64,000 bases of DNA, taken from Micromonospora marina (GTDB lineage Bacteria; Actinomycetota; Actinomycetes; Mycobacteriales; Micromonosporaceae). The stretch lies in contig NZ_FMCV01000004.1 in NCBI RefSeq assembly GCF_900091565.1, positions 248,001 through 312,000 on the forward strand. Reading direction: 5' to 3'. Shown one piece after another: positions 33,701 through 42,894 of the stretch (positions are counted from its first letter, which is position 1; every line of letters starts with the position of its first letter). The notes beneath the pieces were generated by a model, which made no database searches, was not told the DNA's origin, and saw nothing but the letters and a program-made list of their open reading frames with translations. The position numbers and the translations under genes are program-made.

Positions 33701-34279
33701 TCAGGACGCGGCCAGCGTGCCCAGGTGCGCGCCGAGCAGCTCCCGGGCACGCGCGGGCGGCATCCGCTCGGGGTACAGGAGCGCATGCAGCGCGAGCCCG
33801 TCGAGCAGGGCGTGCAACCGGGCGACCGTTTCGTGGTCGGCGGCCGGTTCCCCGGTGAGCAGCACCACGGCGAACTCGACGGCGCGGCGGATGCCGTCGT
33901 CCGCGTCGGCCATCCGGGCACGCGCCACCGGGTCGGTCTGGGCGCGCGCGGCGAGCAGCAGCCACACCTCGGCCTCGCGGACGCGCTGGCGGTCCAGTGG
34001 CAGCAGTTGTTCCAGGATCCGCTGGGCGACCTCGCGCGGGCCGCCGGTGCGGTCGTCGGCGGCGATCCGCTCGGCCGCCTCGGCCTGCACGTGCTCCATG
34101 GCGAACACCAGCAGCTCGGTCTGGGTGGCGAAGTAGTGCCGCAGCGCGCTCGGTGACCAGCCCGCCTCGGCCGCGATGCTGCGGACGGTGGCGGCGCCGA
34201 CGCCGTCGCGGTAGACGACCCGCCACATCGCCTGCGCCAGTTCGGCACGGCGCGCGTCGTGGTCGACGATCTTGGGCAC
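33701..34279 (-). CDS. TetR-family regulator
   Basis: The 192-residue repressor starts at GTG 34279 behind GGAGGGG. The N-terminal helix-turn-helix reads LAQAMWRVVYRDGVGAATVR followed by SIAAEAGWSPSALRHYFATQ. The C-terminal domain has TetR_C-type helices (EAEVWLLLAARAQTDPVARA, LHALLDGLALHALLYPERMP). It is divergent from a small membrane protein gene, and an inverted repeat lies between them. It probably represses that gene and itself in response to an unknown ligand. Confidence 0.88.
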   Translation of the reverse strand: MPKIVDHDARRAELAQAMWRVVYRDGVGAATVRSIAAEAGWSPSALRHYFATQTELLVFAMEHVQAEAAERIAADDRTGGPREVAQRILEQLLPLDRQRVREAEVWLLLAARAQTDPVARARMADADDGIRRAVEFAVVLLTGEPAADHETVARLHALLDGLALHALLYPERMPPARARELLGAHLGTLAAS

Positions 34280-34306
34280 GGGCCCCTCCGGAACGTGGTT
34301 GACGAC

Positions 34307-34330
34307 CGCTGTTACGGTTATCGCACAGCG
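34307..34330. promoter_or_regulatory. Candidate TetR operator in the divergent gap
   Basis: CGCTGT (34307-34312) and ACAGCG (34325-34330) form a perfect 6-base inverted repeat with a 12-base spacer, midway between the starts of tetR (34279) and the membrane gene (34350). Confidence 0.5.
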
Positions 34331-34349
34331 TACTAAAAAGGGAGGCCGC

Positions 34350-34895
34350 ATGCTCGTGGCAGTGATCGTCGGATGCGAGGTGGCGTTCTGGGTGGTGCTG
34401 CTCGCCGGCCTGATCGCCCGGTACCCGCTGCGGCGGCCCCGCCTCGGCGCCGCCCTGCTGATCGCCGTGCCGGTCGTCGACCTCGTCCTGCTTGCCGCCA
34501 CGATGATCGACCTGCGCCGGGGCGCCACGGCCACGTTCGCCCACGGCCTCGCCGCCGCGTACCTCGGGTTCTCGGTGGCGTTCGGGCACAGCATGGTGCG
34601 CTGGGCCGACGAGCGGTTCGCGCACCGGTTCGCCGGCGGCCCTCCCCCGCGCCGGGCCCCCCGGTACGGGATGGCCCGGGCCCGGCACGAGTGGCGCGAG
34701 TGGGGTAAGGGCATGATCGGCTGGGCGGTCGCCTGCGCCGTGCTGCTCGCCGGCATCGCCCTGGTCGGCGACGGCGAGCGCACCGCCGAGCTGTGGGCGT
34801 GGACCGGCCGGCTCAGCCTGGTGATGGCGGGCTGGCTGGTGTTCTGGCCGGTCGCGTACACCGTCTTCCCGAAACGGGCGCCGCGCGACGCGTGA
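34350..34895 (+). CDS. Small four-helix membrane protein under TetR
   Basis: The 181-residue protein has four hydrophobic helices (VAVIVGCEVAFWVVLLAGLI, LLIAVPVVDLVLLAATMI, a weaker one near 65-85, and WAVACAVLLAGIALVG plus a last one before FPKRAPRDA). A basic loop, RFAHRFAGGPPPRRAPRYG, lies in the middle. The ATG at 34350 follows GGGAGG. It is divergent from the TetR gene, with a shared candidate operator. The family is known to me only as hypothetical integral membrane proteins. TetR control hints at a role in membrane stress or efflux, but no transporter motif is present. Confidence 0.72.
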   Translation: MLVAVIVGCEVAFWVVLLAGLIARYPLRRPRLGAALLIAVPVVDLVLLAATMIDLRRGATATFAHGLAAAYLGFSVAFGHSMVRWADERFAHRFAGGPPPRRAPRYGMARARHEWREWGKGMIGWAVACAVLLAGIALVGDGERTAELWAWTGRLSLVMAGWLVFWPVAYTVFPKRAPRDA

Positions 34896-34898
34896 GAT

Positions 34899-35051
34899 TC
34901 ACCCACCGCGCCCGGCGACCCGGCCGGACGCGCGCAGCCACTCCCAGCGGGCGTGCTCGGCGTACTGGAGGTAGACCGCCTGGTTGAGGTGCCCCTGCGT
35001 GTCGAGTCCGTAGCCGCGCACGGTGACGCGCACCCGGAACGGATCTGCCAT
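34899..35051 (-). pseudogene. N-terminal fragment of a hotdog-fold acyl-CoA thioesterase
   Basis: From the ATG at 35049-35051 the frame encodes 50 residues: RVRVTVRGYGLDTQGHLNQA followed by VYLQYAEHARWEWLRASG. This is the classic start of 4HBT thioesterases, with Asp/Gly-His in place. After residue 44 the similarity stops and TGA follows at 34899. Complete relatives have about 140 residues. The missing two thirds are not found in the neighbouring DNA, where the membrane protein gene ends 3 bases away. This short frame is easy to miss because it lies opposite a longer open frame. Confidence 0.75.
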
Positions 35052-35123
35052 GCCGGCAGCCTAACCAGGGGCGCAGCGGTAATCCGGGTGCGGTCCGGGC
35101 CGCGCGCCTCTAGCCTGCCCGGC

Positions 35124-35870
35124 GTGACAGTGGAGATCGTGACCCTGGCGCAGCGGCCCGACCTGGCGCCGCTGCTGGACGCCGACTTCGACGGCGCCTG
35201 GCCGCCGTTCATGCTCTGGGATCCGATGGGCGCGATCTACTACGGCGTCGCGCACGAGACGTACCCCGAGTTCGTCTTCGCCGCCGTCGACCCGGCCGAG
35301 CCGGGCCGGGCCGTGGCCCGGGGGTACGCGGTGCCGCTGCGCTGGACCGAGGACGAGCTGCCCGACGGCGGCTGGGACCGGGTGATCCAGCGGGCCACGC
35401 TCGGCCGGCTCACCGGGTCCACGCCGAACCTGGTGTCCGCGCTGGAGATCTGCGTGCGCCCGGACCGGCGCGGCGGCGGGCTGTCCGGGCTGATGCTCGC
35501 GGCCATGCGCGCGGCGGTGGCCCGCGCCGGCTTCGACACGCTGGTGGCGCCGGTGCGCCCGAGCGGCAAGGCCGCCGTCCCGGACGTGCCGATGACCGAG
35601 TACGTGGCCCGGCGCGGCCCGGACGGGCTGCCGGCCGACCCGTGGCTGCGGGTGCACGTCCGCGCGGGCGGGGTGATCGAGCGGGTCGCGCCCCGGTCGA
35701 TGACGGTGACCGGCACGCTCGCCGACTGGCGGCGCTGGACCGGGCTGCCGTTCGACACCTCCGGCCCGGTACGCGTGCCGGGCGCGCTGACGCCGGTGCT
35801 CGTCGACGTCGACCACGACCACGCCGCGTACGTCGAGCCCAACGTGTGGGTGCGCCACCGCCTCCGAGCG
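35124..35870 (+). CDS. GNAT-like acetyltransferase, 3' end doubtful
   Basis: From GTG 35124 the protein reads IVTLAQRPDLAPLLDADFDG, LWDPMGAIYYGVAHETYPEF, ALEICVRPDRRGGGLSGLML (an acetyl-CoA-loop-like RRGGGLSG), then VEPNVWVRHRL near residue 247. Relatives end about there. In this sequence the frame continues as Arg/Pro-rich shadow to 36161, through the DUF1330 gene on the other strand. Stops in the other frames lie at 35899 and 35916, so a small indel near 35870 is likely. Function is presumably N- or O-acyl transfer; the substrate is unknown. Confidence 0.65.
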
Positions 35871-35880
35871 GGCCGGCGGA

Positions 35881-36186
35881 TCAGGCCGGCCAGGCGTGAC
35901 CGATCCCGTCGAGTAGCAGGACCACGCCCTCGGTGGCCGCCTCCCGGTCCCGGGAGATCTCCCGGTACTCCGGCGAGGTGGACCAGCGCTCGAAGTCCTC
36001 GCGGCTGCCGAACGACAGCAGCACCGCCTTCTGGTGCGGCCAGTCGCCCTCCACCACGCGAGGAGCGGTGTCGGCGGCGAGCAGCTTCCCGCCGTACCGG
36101 GCCAGTACCGGCGGGAAGGCGGCGGCATACCTGTCGTAGCGCGCCCGGTCGTGGATGGTGAGCTGTGCGAGGGCGTAGACGGTCAC
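35881..36186 (-). CDS. DUF1330 protein
   Basis: The 101-residue dimeric alpha-beta-barrel type protein starts at GTG 36186. ALAQLTIHDRARYDRYAAAF, VLARYGGKLLAADTAPRVVE and AVLLSFGSREDFERWSTSPE are typical of DUF1330. The domain relates to ferredoxin-like monooxygenase folds but has no proven activity. It converges with the GNAT-like gene and is divergent from the membrane protein gene at 36358. Confidence 0.85.
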   Translation of the reverse strand: MTVYALAQLTIHDRARYDRYAAAFPPVLARYGGKLLAADTAPRVVEGDWPHQKAVLLSFGSREDFERWSTSPEYREISRDREAATEGVVLLLDGIGHAWPA

Positions 36187-36357
36187 CGGGTCAGGCTACC
36201 GACCGCCCGAGCGCCGCGGTGTCGTCCGTCAGGTCGGCCCACCGCCGTCGTGACCCGGCCGACTGTCCGCTGTGCTCTAGCCATTATGCCTCTGACCTGC
36301 GAATACTGGTAGCAGACTCGCGCGCCGCGCGTCGGGTGGGGGAAGAGGTGGGGCACG

Positions 36358-37317
36358 ATGATCGGACAGGAGACCCAGCCGGAGGCCATACCCGAGCCTC
36401 GGAGCGCGCCGGAGGGCCCGGTCCGGCCCGCCGCGCCGGTTCCCGCCGCCGTGTGGCAGGTCCGCGTGCGTACCAAGCTCGACGACCTGTACCAGCAGCT
36501 CGCGGTGCTGTCGCCGCGTGATCCCGAGCGGGCCGAGGCGCTGCGCGCGCAACTGTCCGGGGTGGAGGGGGTGCTCGGACGCAGCGGCGTGGTCGAGTGG
36601 TTGCGCGGCGGCAACCTGGAGTACGCGTGGCAGACGATCCACTCGGTGGAGCGGGCCATGGTGGCGCTGCGCTCCCCGGACGAGCTGACCGGGCTGCTGC
36701 CGGCGTACCGGAGCGCGGCGGCGCAGGTGCTGCCGGCCGACGACAAGGTGCTCACCGATCTCGACCCGTCGGCCGGAGCCCCGTCCGACGCGCTGCTGCG
36801 CGCCCGGGTGCAGGCGTTGCTGCTGCGCTACCACTCGGCGTCCGACGAGTTCCACGAGTCGGCCCGCCGGCTGCGCAACCGGATGCTGGGCCTGTCGGTG
36901 TTCGCGCTCGTCGCGGAGATCCTGGTGGTGCTGGTGCAGTGGCGCAGCCACGACGTACGGCTGCTGGAGGCGCCGACCGACGCCGGTGGCGTGCCGGCGT
37001 GGCGGCTGTTGTTCTTCGTGCTGATCGCCGGGGCGCTCGGGGCGTTCCTCAGCGCGCTGCCCTCGATGATCACCTCACGGTCCGGCGGCCTGCCCTACAA
37101 GCTGCCGTTCCAGCAGGGGCTGCTCAAGCTCACGATCGGCCCGCTGGTCGCGGTGGTCGGCATCATGCTCGTCATCGGCGGCCTGGTGGAGACCAGCGTC
37201 AGCAGCACCGCCGCGCTGCTGGGCCTGGCGATCGTGTTCGGCGCCGGGCAGCAGGCCGTCACCGCGTTCGCCGACCGACGGGCGGCCGAACTCCTCGGGC
37301 CGGCGGCCAAGAGCTGA
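36358..37317 (+). CDS. Membrane protein with N-terminal helical domain
   Basis: The 319-residue protein starts at ATG 36358. Residues 1-170 are soluble and helical (VWQVRVRTKLDDLYQQLAVL, LEYAWQTIHSVERAMVALRS, VQALLLRYHSASDEFHESAR). The second half has about four helices (LGLSVFALVAEILVVLVQW, WRLLFFVLIAGALGAFLSAL, IGPLVAVVGIMLVIGGLV, LLGLAIVFGAGQQAVTAFAD). It resembles a group of actinobacterial and plant-like membrane proteins without known function. The tail ADRRAAELLG is conserved. About 170 bases of upstream DNA may hold its promoter, but no clear motif was found. Confidence 0.7.
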   Translation: MIGQETQPEAIPEPRSAPEGPVRPAAPVPAAVWQVRVRTKLDDLYQQLAVLSPRDPERAEALRAQLSGVEGVLGRSGVVEWLRGGNLEYAWQTIHSVERAMVALRSPDELTGLLPAYRSAAAQVLPADDKVLTDLDPSAGAPSDALLRARVQALLLRYHSASDEFHESARRLRNRMLGLSVFALVAEILVVLVQWRSHDVRLLEAPTDAGGVPAWRLLFFVLIAGALGAFLSALPSMITSRSGGLPYKLPFQQGLLKLTIGPLVAVVGIMLVIGGLVETSVSSTAALLGLAIVFGAGQQAVTAFADRRAAELLGPAAKS

Positions 37318-37322
37318 CGCCG

Positions 37323-37424
37323 GGTGGTGACCTCGACCGGCCGTGTCACCTGCGCGTCTACGCGGCGTTCGGGGACCAGGAGCGGCTGACCCAGCCGGTG
37401 CGCAACAACAACTGCGCGGGCTGA
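37323..37424 (+). other. Possible C-terminal remnant of a secreted protein
   Basis: A short open stretch ends in LRVYAAFGDQERLTQPVRNN NCAG and a TGA at 37422-37424. It reads like the end of an exported protein but has no start and no partner upstream. It may be a decayed fragment or chance. The family is not recognised. Confidence 0.2.
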
Positions 37425-37431
37425 GCGCCGG

Positions 37432-38277
37432 TTAGGGGATGGCCAGGCCGTACGCGGCGAGGATCTCCAGGATCGGCTGGTAGTAGCTGGTGCCGCCGCT
37501 CGTGCAGTTGCCGCTGCCGCCGGAGAGGACGCCGATGACGGTGCCGGTCGCGGCCACGTAGAGCGGGCCGCCGCTGTCGCCCGGCTCGGCGCAGATGTTC
37601 GTGCGGATGAGCCCGGTGACGCTGCCTTCGGCGTAGTTGACGGTCTGGTTCAGCCCGGTGACGGTGCCGCACCGTACGCCCGTGGTGGCGCCGCTGCGGC
37701 AGACCCCCTGCCCGACGTACGCGCTGCCGGCGGCGGTGACGGTGACCTGCCCGGGGTAGGTGTGGACCGCGCTCGGGTGGGCGACGGCGCCGGTGTAGCG
37801 GACCACGCCGTAGTCGTTGCCGGGGAAGCTGCTGCCGCTCCGGCTGCCCAGCACCGTGGTGCGGGCGCTGTCGGCGTACCAGGTGGCGGCGAGGCGCGTG
37901 CAGTGCCCGGCGGTCACGAAGTACCAGGTGGTGCCGCTGCGCACGTTCGCGCCCAGGGAGCACCGCCCGCCGCCGCCGTAGATCGCCTGACCGCCGGCGA
38001 TGAGCGTGCGCAGCCGCCCGGGTTCGTGGCGCAGCACCGCGTCGGCCCGGTCGGCGGTGCGGCGCAACGCGGCCAGCTCGGGTCCGCGTACCGTGTCGTC
38101 GGCGGTGACGGTGAGCCGGCCGGTGGCCGGGTCGCGCCCCCAGGCGGTGCCGGGCGTACGGAGATCGGCGAGCGCGGCGGGATCGGACGGCGGTGCGGCG
38201 ACGCCGGCCCGGGCGAGCGCCGGGGTGCCGGCGAGCAGGGCGGCGAGGACGAGTACGACAAGCGCGGGTCGGCGCAT
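37432..38277 (-). CDS. Secreted chymotrypsin-like serine protease (S1, streptogrisin type)
   Basis: The 281-residue preproprotease starts at ATG 38277 behind GGAGGAGG. The signal peptide ends near ARAG (residue 25). A propeptide runs to about residue 90 and the mature domain begins near [15 protein letters not shown]. The catalytic triad is visible: His in FVTAGHC, Asp in GNDYGVVRY, Ser in [12 protein letters not shown]. Three Cys pairs are in the expected places. It is divergent from the GH10 xylanase, so both exported enzymes share a 384-base regulatory gap. Confidence 0.9.
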   Translation of the reverse strand: MRRPALVVLVLAALLAGTPALARAGVAAPPSDPAALADLRTPGTAWGRDPATGRLTVTADDTVRGPELAALRRTADRADAVLRHEPGRLRTLIAGGQAIYGGGGRCSLGANVRSGTTWYFVTAGHCTRLAATWYADSARTTVLGSRSGSSFPGNDYGVVRYTGAVAHPSAVHTYPGQVTVTAAGSAYVGQGVCRSGATTGVRCGTVTGLNQTVNYAEGSVTGLIRTNICAEPGDSGGPLYVAATGTVIGVLSGGSGNCTSGGTSYYQPILEILAAYGLAIP

Positions 38278-38479
38278 CCCCCGACACCTCCTCCATCGTC
38301 TACGGTCGATCTGCCAAGCATCGGTCCGGTGGCGCGATCGACTCAAGTGGCAGAACCGGCGGCCCCCGAAACTTCCGGAACCGCGCCGGGCGGTAGGCGC
38401 ACGCTCGCAGCCCGCACCCACCCGCAGACTCCGCCTGCTCACCCGATGCCGGCCGCCCAGGGTCGACGCATCGAGGTGA
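38278..38479. other. Protease-side half of the protease/xylanase gap
   Basis: No gene is seen. TTCCGGAA (38373-38380), part of CGAAACTTCCGG, is a short palindrome related to the half-sites of the xylanase operator at 38489-38501. It may be a second binding site about 90 bases before the protease start. Confidence 0.35.
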
Positions 38480-38508
38480 TTAAGTTTTCGGAACACTTCC
38501 GGTAGGCT
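38480..38508 (+). promoter_or_regulatory. Xylanase promoter with palindromic operator in the spacer
   Basis: TTAAGT (38480-38485), 17 bases, TAGGCT (38503-38508) form a plausible promoter. The spacer holds CGGAA-CAC-TTCCG (38489-38501), a perfect inverted repeat that would block RNA polymerase when bound. The repressor is not encoded nearby. Confidence 0.5.
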
Positions 38509-38649
38509 CCGGGCAGAGATTCGCTTCGATCCACTCACGATGTGCCGGGGAGTCACTCCCGGACCTGGCGCGGCCACCGGGCGGCCGCGCGGAGCCGACG
38601 TCGTGGCGGGCGGTGGGGCCGAGGCGAGCCGATCCCATTGTCAGGCTAG

Positions 38650-40107
<1,458 letters not shown>

Positions 40108-40114
40108 CAGTCGG

Positions 40115-40149
40115 CGCGACCCGGCACGGGGCGACCGTGCCGGGTCGCG
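40115..40149 (+). terminator. Xylanase terminator hairpin
   Basis: CGCGACCCGGCACGG (40115-40129) pairs exactly with CCGTGCCGGGTCGCG (40135-40149); the loop is 5 bases. It starts 7 bases after the xylanase stop. Confidence 0.85.
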
Positions 40150-40222
40150 TCCCCGGCGGGCACCCGCTTGCGACCGTACAGTGGGGTAGGTCCTGTTCCA
40201 CCGTCTCGCCGGAAGGACCACA

Positions 40223-41155
40223 GTGAACCGACGCATCAGGACCGCTATCGGCGTCGCCCTGACCGCCACCCTCGTCACCACCGCCGCACCGGCCCCCGCC
40301 GCCGCCCACGACCGGCGCCCGGCAGTGATCGCGCTGCCGGACGGCTTCCAGCCGGAGGGCATCGCCGCCGCCGGCCGGTACGCCTGGTTCGGGTCGCGGG
40401 CCACCGGAGAGATCTACCGCGCCGACCTGATCACCGGAGCGGGCCGGCAGGTCAGCCCCGCCACCGGCACCCCGTCGCTCGGCCTGAAGGTCGACAGGCG
40501 GGGCCGGCTCTTCGTCGCCGGCGGCACCGCCGGCGACGCGCGGGTGATCGACACGCGCACCGGCGCCGTGCTCGCCCGCTACCGGTTCGCCGACGCGCCG
40601 ACGTTCGTCAACGACGTGACGCTCACCCGCGACGCCGCCTGGTTCACCGACTCGAACCGGCCGGTGCTCTACCGCCTGCCGCTGGGACGCGGCGGCACGC
40701 TGCCGCCCGCCGGCGGCTTCACCACGCTGCCGCTGACCGGCGACTTCCAGCAGAGCGGTACCGGCGTCAACCTCAACGGCATCGTGCCGACGCCGGACGG
40801 CCGAGGGCTGATCGTCGTGCAGTCGAACACCGGCATCCTGTTCCGGGTGGACCCGGCCACCGGCGTCACCACCGCCGTCGACGTGCCGGGCACCACGTTC
40901 GTCAACGGCGACGGCCTGCTGCTGATCGGCCGCACGCTGTACGTGGTGCAGAACCGGCTCAACCAGATCGCCGTGGTCGAACTGAACCGCGCCGGCACCA
41001 CCGGTGTGCTGCGCCGGGTCCTCACCGACCCGGACTTCGACGTGCCGACCACCGTCGCCGCCGCGCTCGGGCGGCTCTACCTGCCCAACGCCCGGTTCTC
41101 CACTCCGCCGACGCCGGCCACCCCGTACACGGCTGTCGCCGTCGACGGGCGCTGA
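40223..41155 (+). CDS. Secreted SMP-30/YncE-like beta-propeller protein
   Basis: The 310-residue protein starts at GTG 40223 behind GGAAGGA. The signal peptide ends near AAAHD (residue 30). The rest is a six-bladed propeller pattern (PEGIAAAGRYAWFGSRATGE, GTPSLGLKVDRRGRLFVAGG, FVNDVTLTRDAAWFTDSNRP, NLNGIVPTPDGRGLIVVQSN, FVNGDGLLLIGRTLYVVQNR). The fold matches gluconolactonase/SMP-30-like proteins. Acidic metal ligands and NG turns are visible, but the substrate cannot be inferred. It stands alone, with strong hairpins on both sides. Confidence 0.8.
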   Translation: MNRRIRTAIGVALTATLVTTAAPAPAAAHDRRPAVIALPDGFQPEGIAAAGRYAWFGSRATGEIYRADLITGAGRQVSPATGTPSLGLKVDRRGRLFVAGGTAGDARVIDTRTGAVLARYRFADAPTFVNDVTLTRDAAWFTDSNRPVLYRLPLGRGGTLPPAGGFTTLPLTGDFQQSGTGVNLNGIVPTPDGRGLIVVQSNTGILFRVDPATGVTTAVDVPGTTFVNGDGLLLIGRTLYVVQNRLNQIAVVELNRAGTTGVLRRVLTDPDFDVPTTVAAALGRLYLPNARFSTPPTPATPYTAVAVDGR

Positions 41156-41160
41156 TCGGG

Positions 41161-41198
41161 GCCGCCGCCCGCGCCGGACGTCCGGCGCGGGCGGCGGC
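41161..41198. terminator. Perfect 38-base palindrome between convergent genes
   Basis: A 19-base stem without a loop, GCCGCCGCCCGCGCCGGAC (41161-41179) and its exact complement (41180-41198), lies between the propeller gene and the antiporter remnant. It probably acts as a terminator in both directions. Confidence 0.8.
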
Positions 41199-41201
41199 TG
41201 C

Positions 41202-41547
41202 TCACTCCTGCATCTCCGGCCCGAGCAGCCGGATCTCCTCGATGTCGATGGCCGCCTGGAGCTGCCGCAGCACCGCGTCGTCGATCTGCCTGGTGTTGCG
41301 CAGCCGGGAGATCTCCTGCCGCTTGTGGTCGAGCACCCGCAACCGCAGCCGCCGGGCCGCCTGCCGCTCCCCCTCCGCGTCCTCGCCGCCCGGGTCGCGG
41401 GCGGCGGCCAGGTGGTTCTCGTAGTCGGCGCGCAGCCGGTCCACGGTGTCCTGCGTGGCGCCCACGTCGCTGGCGGCCGGGGGCAGCGCCGCCAGGGCGG
41501 CCTCGGCCGGCCACGGCGGAGGCCCGGCGGGGCGCAACGGGTGATCG
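41202..41547 (-). pseudogene. C-terminal remnant of a CPA1-type Na+/H+ antiporter
   Basis: The frame encodes about 115 residues ending at 41202 and is open from the stop of the Sua5-like gene; the first start is a TTG at 41537. The text PPPWPAEAALAALPPAA, TVDRLRADYENHLAAARD, RRLRLRVLDHKRQEISRLRN and IDDAVLRQLQAAIDIEEIRL matches the cytosolic tail of bacterial Na+/H+ antiporters. The roughly 400-residue membrane domain is absent. The boundary coincides with the end of the Sua5-like gene, so a large deletion is inferred. A translated product would be a soluble tail without transport function. Confidence 0.75.
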
Positions 41548-42168
41548 TTACTCGAAGCGGGAGGGGTCGCCGGCGCCGCGGCGCAGGATCTCCGGCTCCG
41601 GGCCGGACAGGTCGACCACTGTGGTCGGCTCCAGCCCGCAGTCCCCGGCGTCGACCACCGCGTCGACGAGGTGGTCGAGCCGCTCCTTGATCTCCCAGCC
41701 CTGGGTCATCGGCTCGTCCTCGCCGGGCAGCAGCAGCGTGCTGGTCAGCAGCGGCTCGCCGAGTTCGGCGAGCAGCGCCTGGGTCACGGCGTGCCGGGGC
41801 ACCCGCGCCCCGACCACCCGCCGCCGCGGGTCCTGCAACCGGCGGGGTACCTCGGCGGTGGCCGGCAGCAGGAACGTGTAGCTGCCCGGGATGACCGACT
41901 TCACCTGCCGGAAGACCGCGTTGCTGAGCTTGACGAACTGGCCGAGCTGGGCGAAGTCGGCGCACATCAGCGTGAACGGGTGCCGGTCGTCCAGCCGCCG
42001 GATCTCCCGGATCCGCTCCACGCCGTCGCGGTTGCCGATCCGGCAGCCGAGCGCGTAGCAGGAGTCGGTCGGGTAGGCGATCACCCCGTCGGCGCACAGC
42101 AGGTCCACCACCTGCCGGATCACGCGGGGCTGGGGGTTGTCCGGATGCAGGTCGTAGTACCTCGCCAC
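41548..42168 (-). CDS. L-threonylcarbamoyladenylate synthase family (Sua5/YrdC/YciO)
   Basis: The 206-residue protein starts at GTG 42168. The N-terminus has VVDLLCADGVIAYPTDSCYA and ALGCRIGNRDGVERIREIRR, then HPFTLMCADFAQLGQFVKLS, YTFLLPATAEVPRRL and VGARVPRHAVTQALLAELG, the single YrdC domain. TsaC/Sua5 enzymes make the TC-AMP precursor of t6A in tRNA. The second-residue pattern and the lack of a Sua5 domain fit the YciO-like branch, whose role is less certain. Another, essential copy may exist near prmC. Confidence 0.87.
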   Translation of the reverse strand: MARYYDLHPDNPQPRVIRQVVDLLCADGVIAYPTDSCYALGCRIGNRDGVERIREIRRLDDRHPFTLMCADFAQLGQFVKLSNAVFRQVKSVIPGSYTFLLPATAEVPRRLQDPRRRVVGARVPRHAVTQALLAELGEPLLTSTLLLPGEDEPMTQGWEIKERLDHLVDAVVDAGDCGLEPTTVVDLSGPEPEILRRGAGDPSRFE

Positions 42169-42218
42169 GCCGGCCAGCCTATGTCCGCGCCCGGGCGGGC
42201 GCAGGTTTGGCCGGGGCG

Positions 42219-42230
42219 GTTTCCGGAAAC
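42219..42230. promoter_or_regulatory. Palindrome GTTTCCGGAAAC
   Basis: A perfect 12-base palindrome lies 34 bases before the ATG at 42265. It is a possible operator for the small Cys-containing protein gene. No repressor is assigned. Confidence 0.35.
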
Positions 42231-42264
42231 AGGTGGGGGCCGTTCACGACAGGGGGACCGAACA

Positions 42265-42648
42265 ATGTCCGAAGCCAGCACAGACCGCGTCGCCGACCGC
42301 CCCGCGGAGGTGACCGATCCGCTGCTGTGGGACCTGGCCGCCGCGGTGGCCGACGCGCACCAGCCGGACGCCGAGCGCGCCTGCGCCAGCCCGAGCTGCG
42401 CCGGGGCGGCGTGGCCGTGCCCGGCCTGGAACAACGCGCAGGTCGGACTGAGCGCCGCCCGGGCGCCGCAGCCCGCGCGCTCCGTCCCGGCCGCGCGCTC
42501 CGTCAGCCCGGGCGGCGCGATCACGTCGGTCGGCGTGCTCACGCCGGGCCTGGCCGGAACGGTCCCGGTCGCTCCGGCCGACCGGCAGCACGCTCAGCCC
42601 GGCGCCGGCGACGCGGCGGACAGGCTCGCCGCCGCCACCGCCGCCTGA
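42265..42648 (+). CDS. Small conserved protein with Cys cluster
   Basis: The 127-residue protein starts at ATG 42265 behind AGGGGGA. Its middle contains ACASPSCAGAAWPCPAWNNA, with three Cys at C-x4-C-x6-C spacing, which is shared by short actinobacterial hypothetical proteins. The flanks are Ala/Pro-rich and disordered. It has no signal peptide. The Cys could bind a metal or form a redox pair. A hairpin (42668-42688) follows. Confidence 0.62.
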   Translation: MSEASTDRVADRPAEVTDPLLWDLAAAVADAHQPDAERACASPSCAGAAWPCPAWNNAQVGLSAARAPQPARSVPAARSVSPGGAITSVGVLTPGLAGTVPVAPADRQHAQPGAGDAADRLAAATAA

Positions 42649-42667
42649 GCACGCACGCGCGGCGCTG

Positions 42668-42688
42668 CCCCCGGCCACCGGCCGGGGG
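42668..42688 (+). terminator. Hairpin after the Cys-cluster gene
   Basis: CCCCCGGCC (42668-42676) and GGCCGGGGG (42680-42688), loop ACC. Confidence 0.65.
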
Positions 42689-42789
42689 TGGCGGCGCGGT
42701 CCGGGGTCGCCCCGGTCACCGGTCGTACGGAGAGCCACTGCGGAGGGTCAGGACGACCCCGGAAGAGCGCCCTCTCTCGTAACAGGACA

Positions 42790-42841
42790 TTGACGGACCC
42801 GTAACCCGGACCTTAATGTCGCATCTCGAGAGAGCGCTCTC
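42790..42841 (+). promoter_or_regulatory. GH81 promoter with LacI-type operator
   Basis: TTGACG (42790-42795), 18 bases, TAATGT (42814-42819) make a strong promoter. GAGAGCGCTCTC (42830-42841) lies just after the expected transcription start. It closely resembles the CebR/CelR operator core GGGAGCGCTCCC. A weaker related site, AGAGCGCCCTCT, is at 42764-42775. Repression relieved by glucan oligosaccharides is likely. Confidence 0.72.
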
Positions 42842-42894
42842 ACAGCTTCCGGACCACCACTCCGTACCCCGCCTCTCCTCGTGAAGGGACCTCC

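Noticed and set aside
40190..40222. GGGTAG before the propeller gene as a fourth sigma-B-type promoter
   Set aside because: The -35 is GCTTGC and the spacer only 12 bases; too weak.
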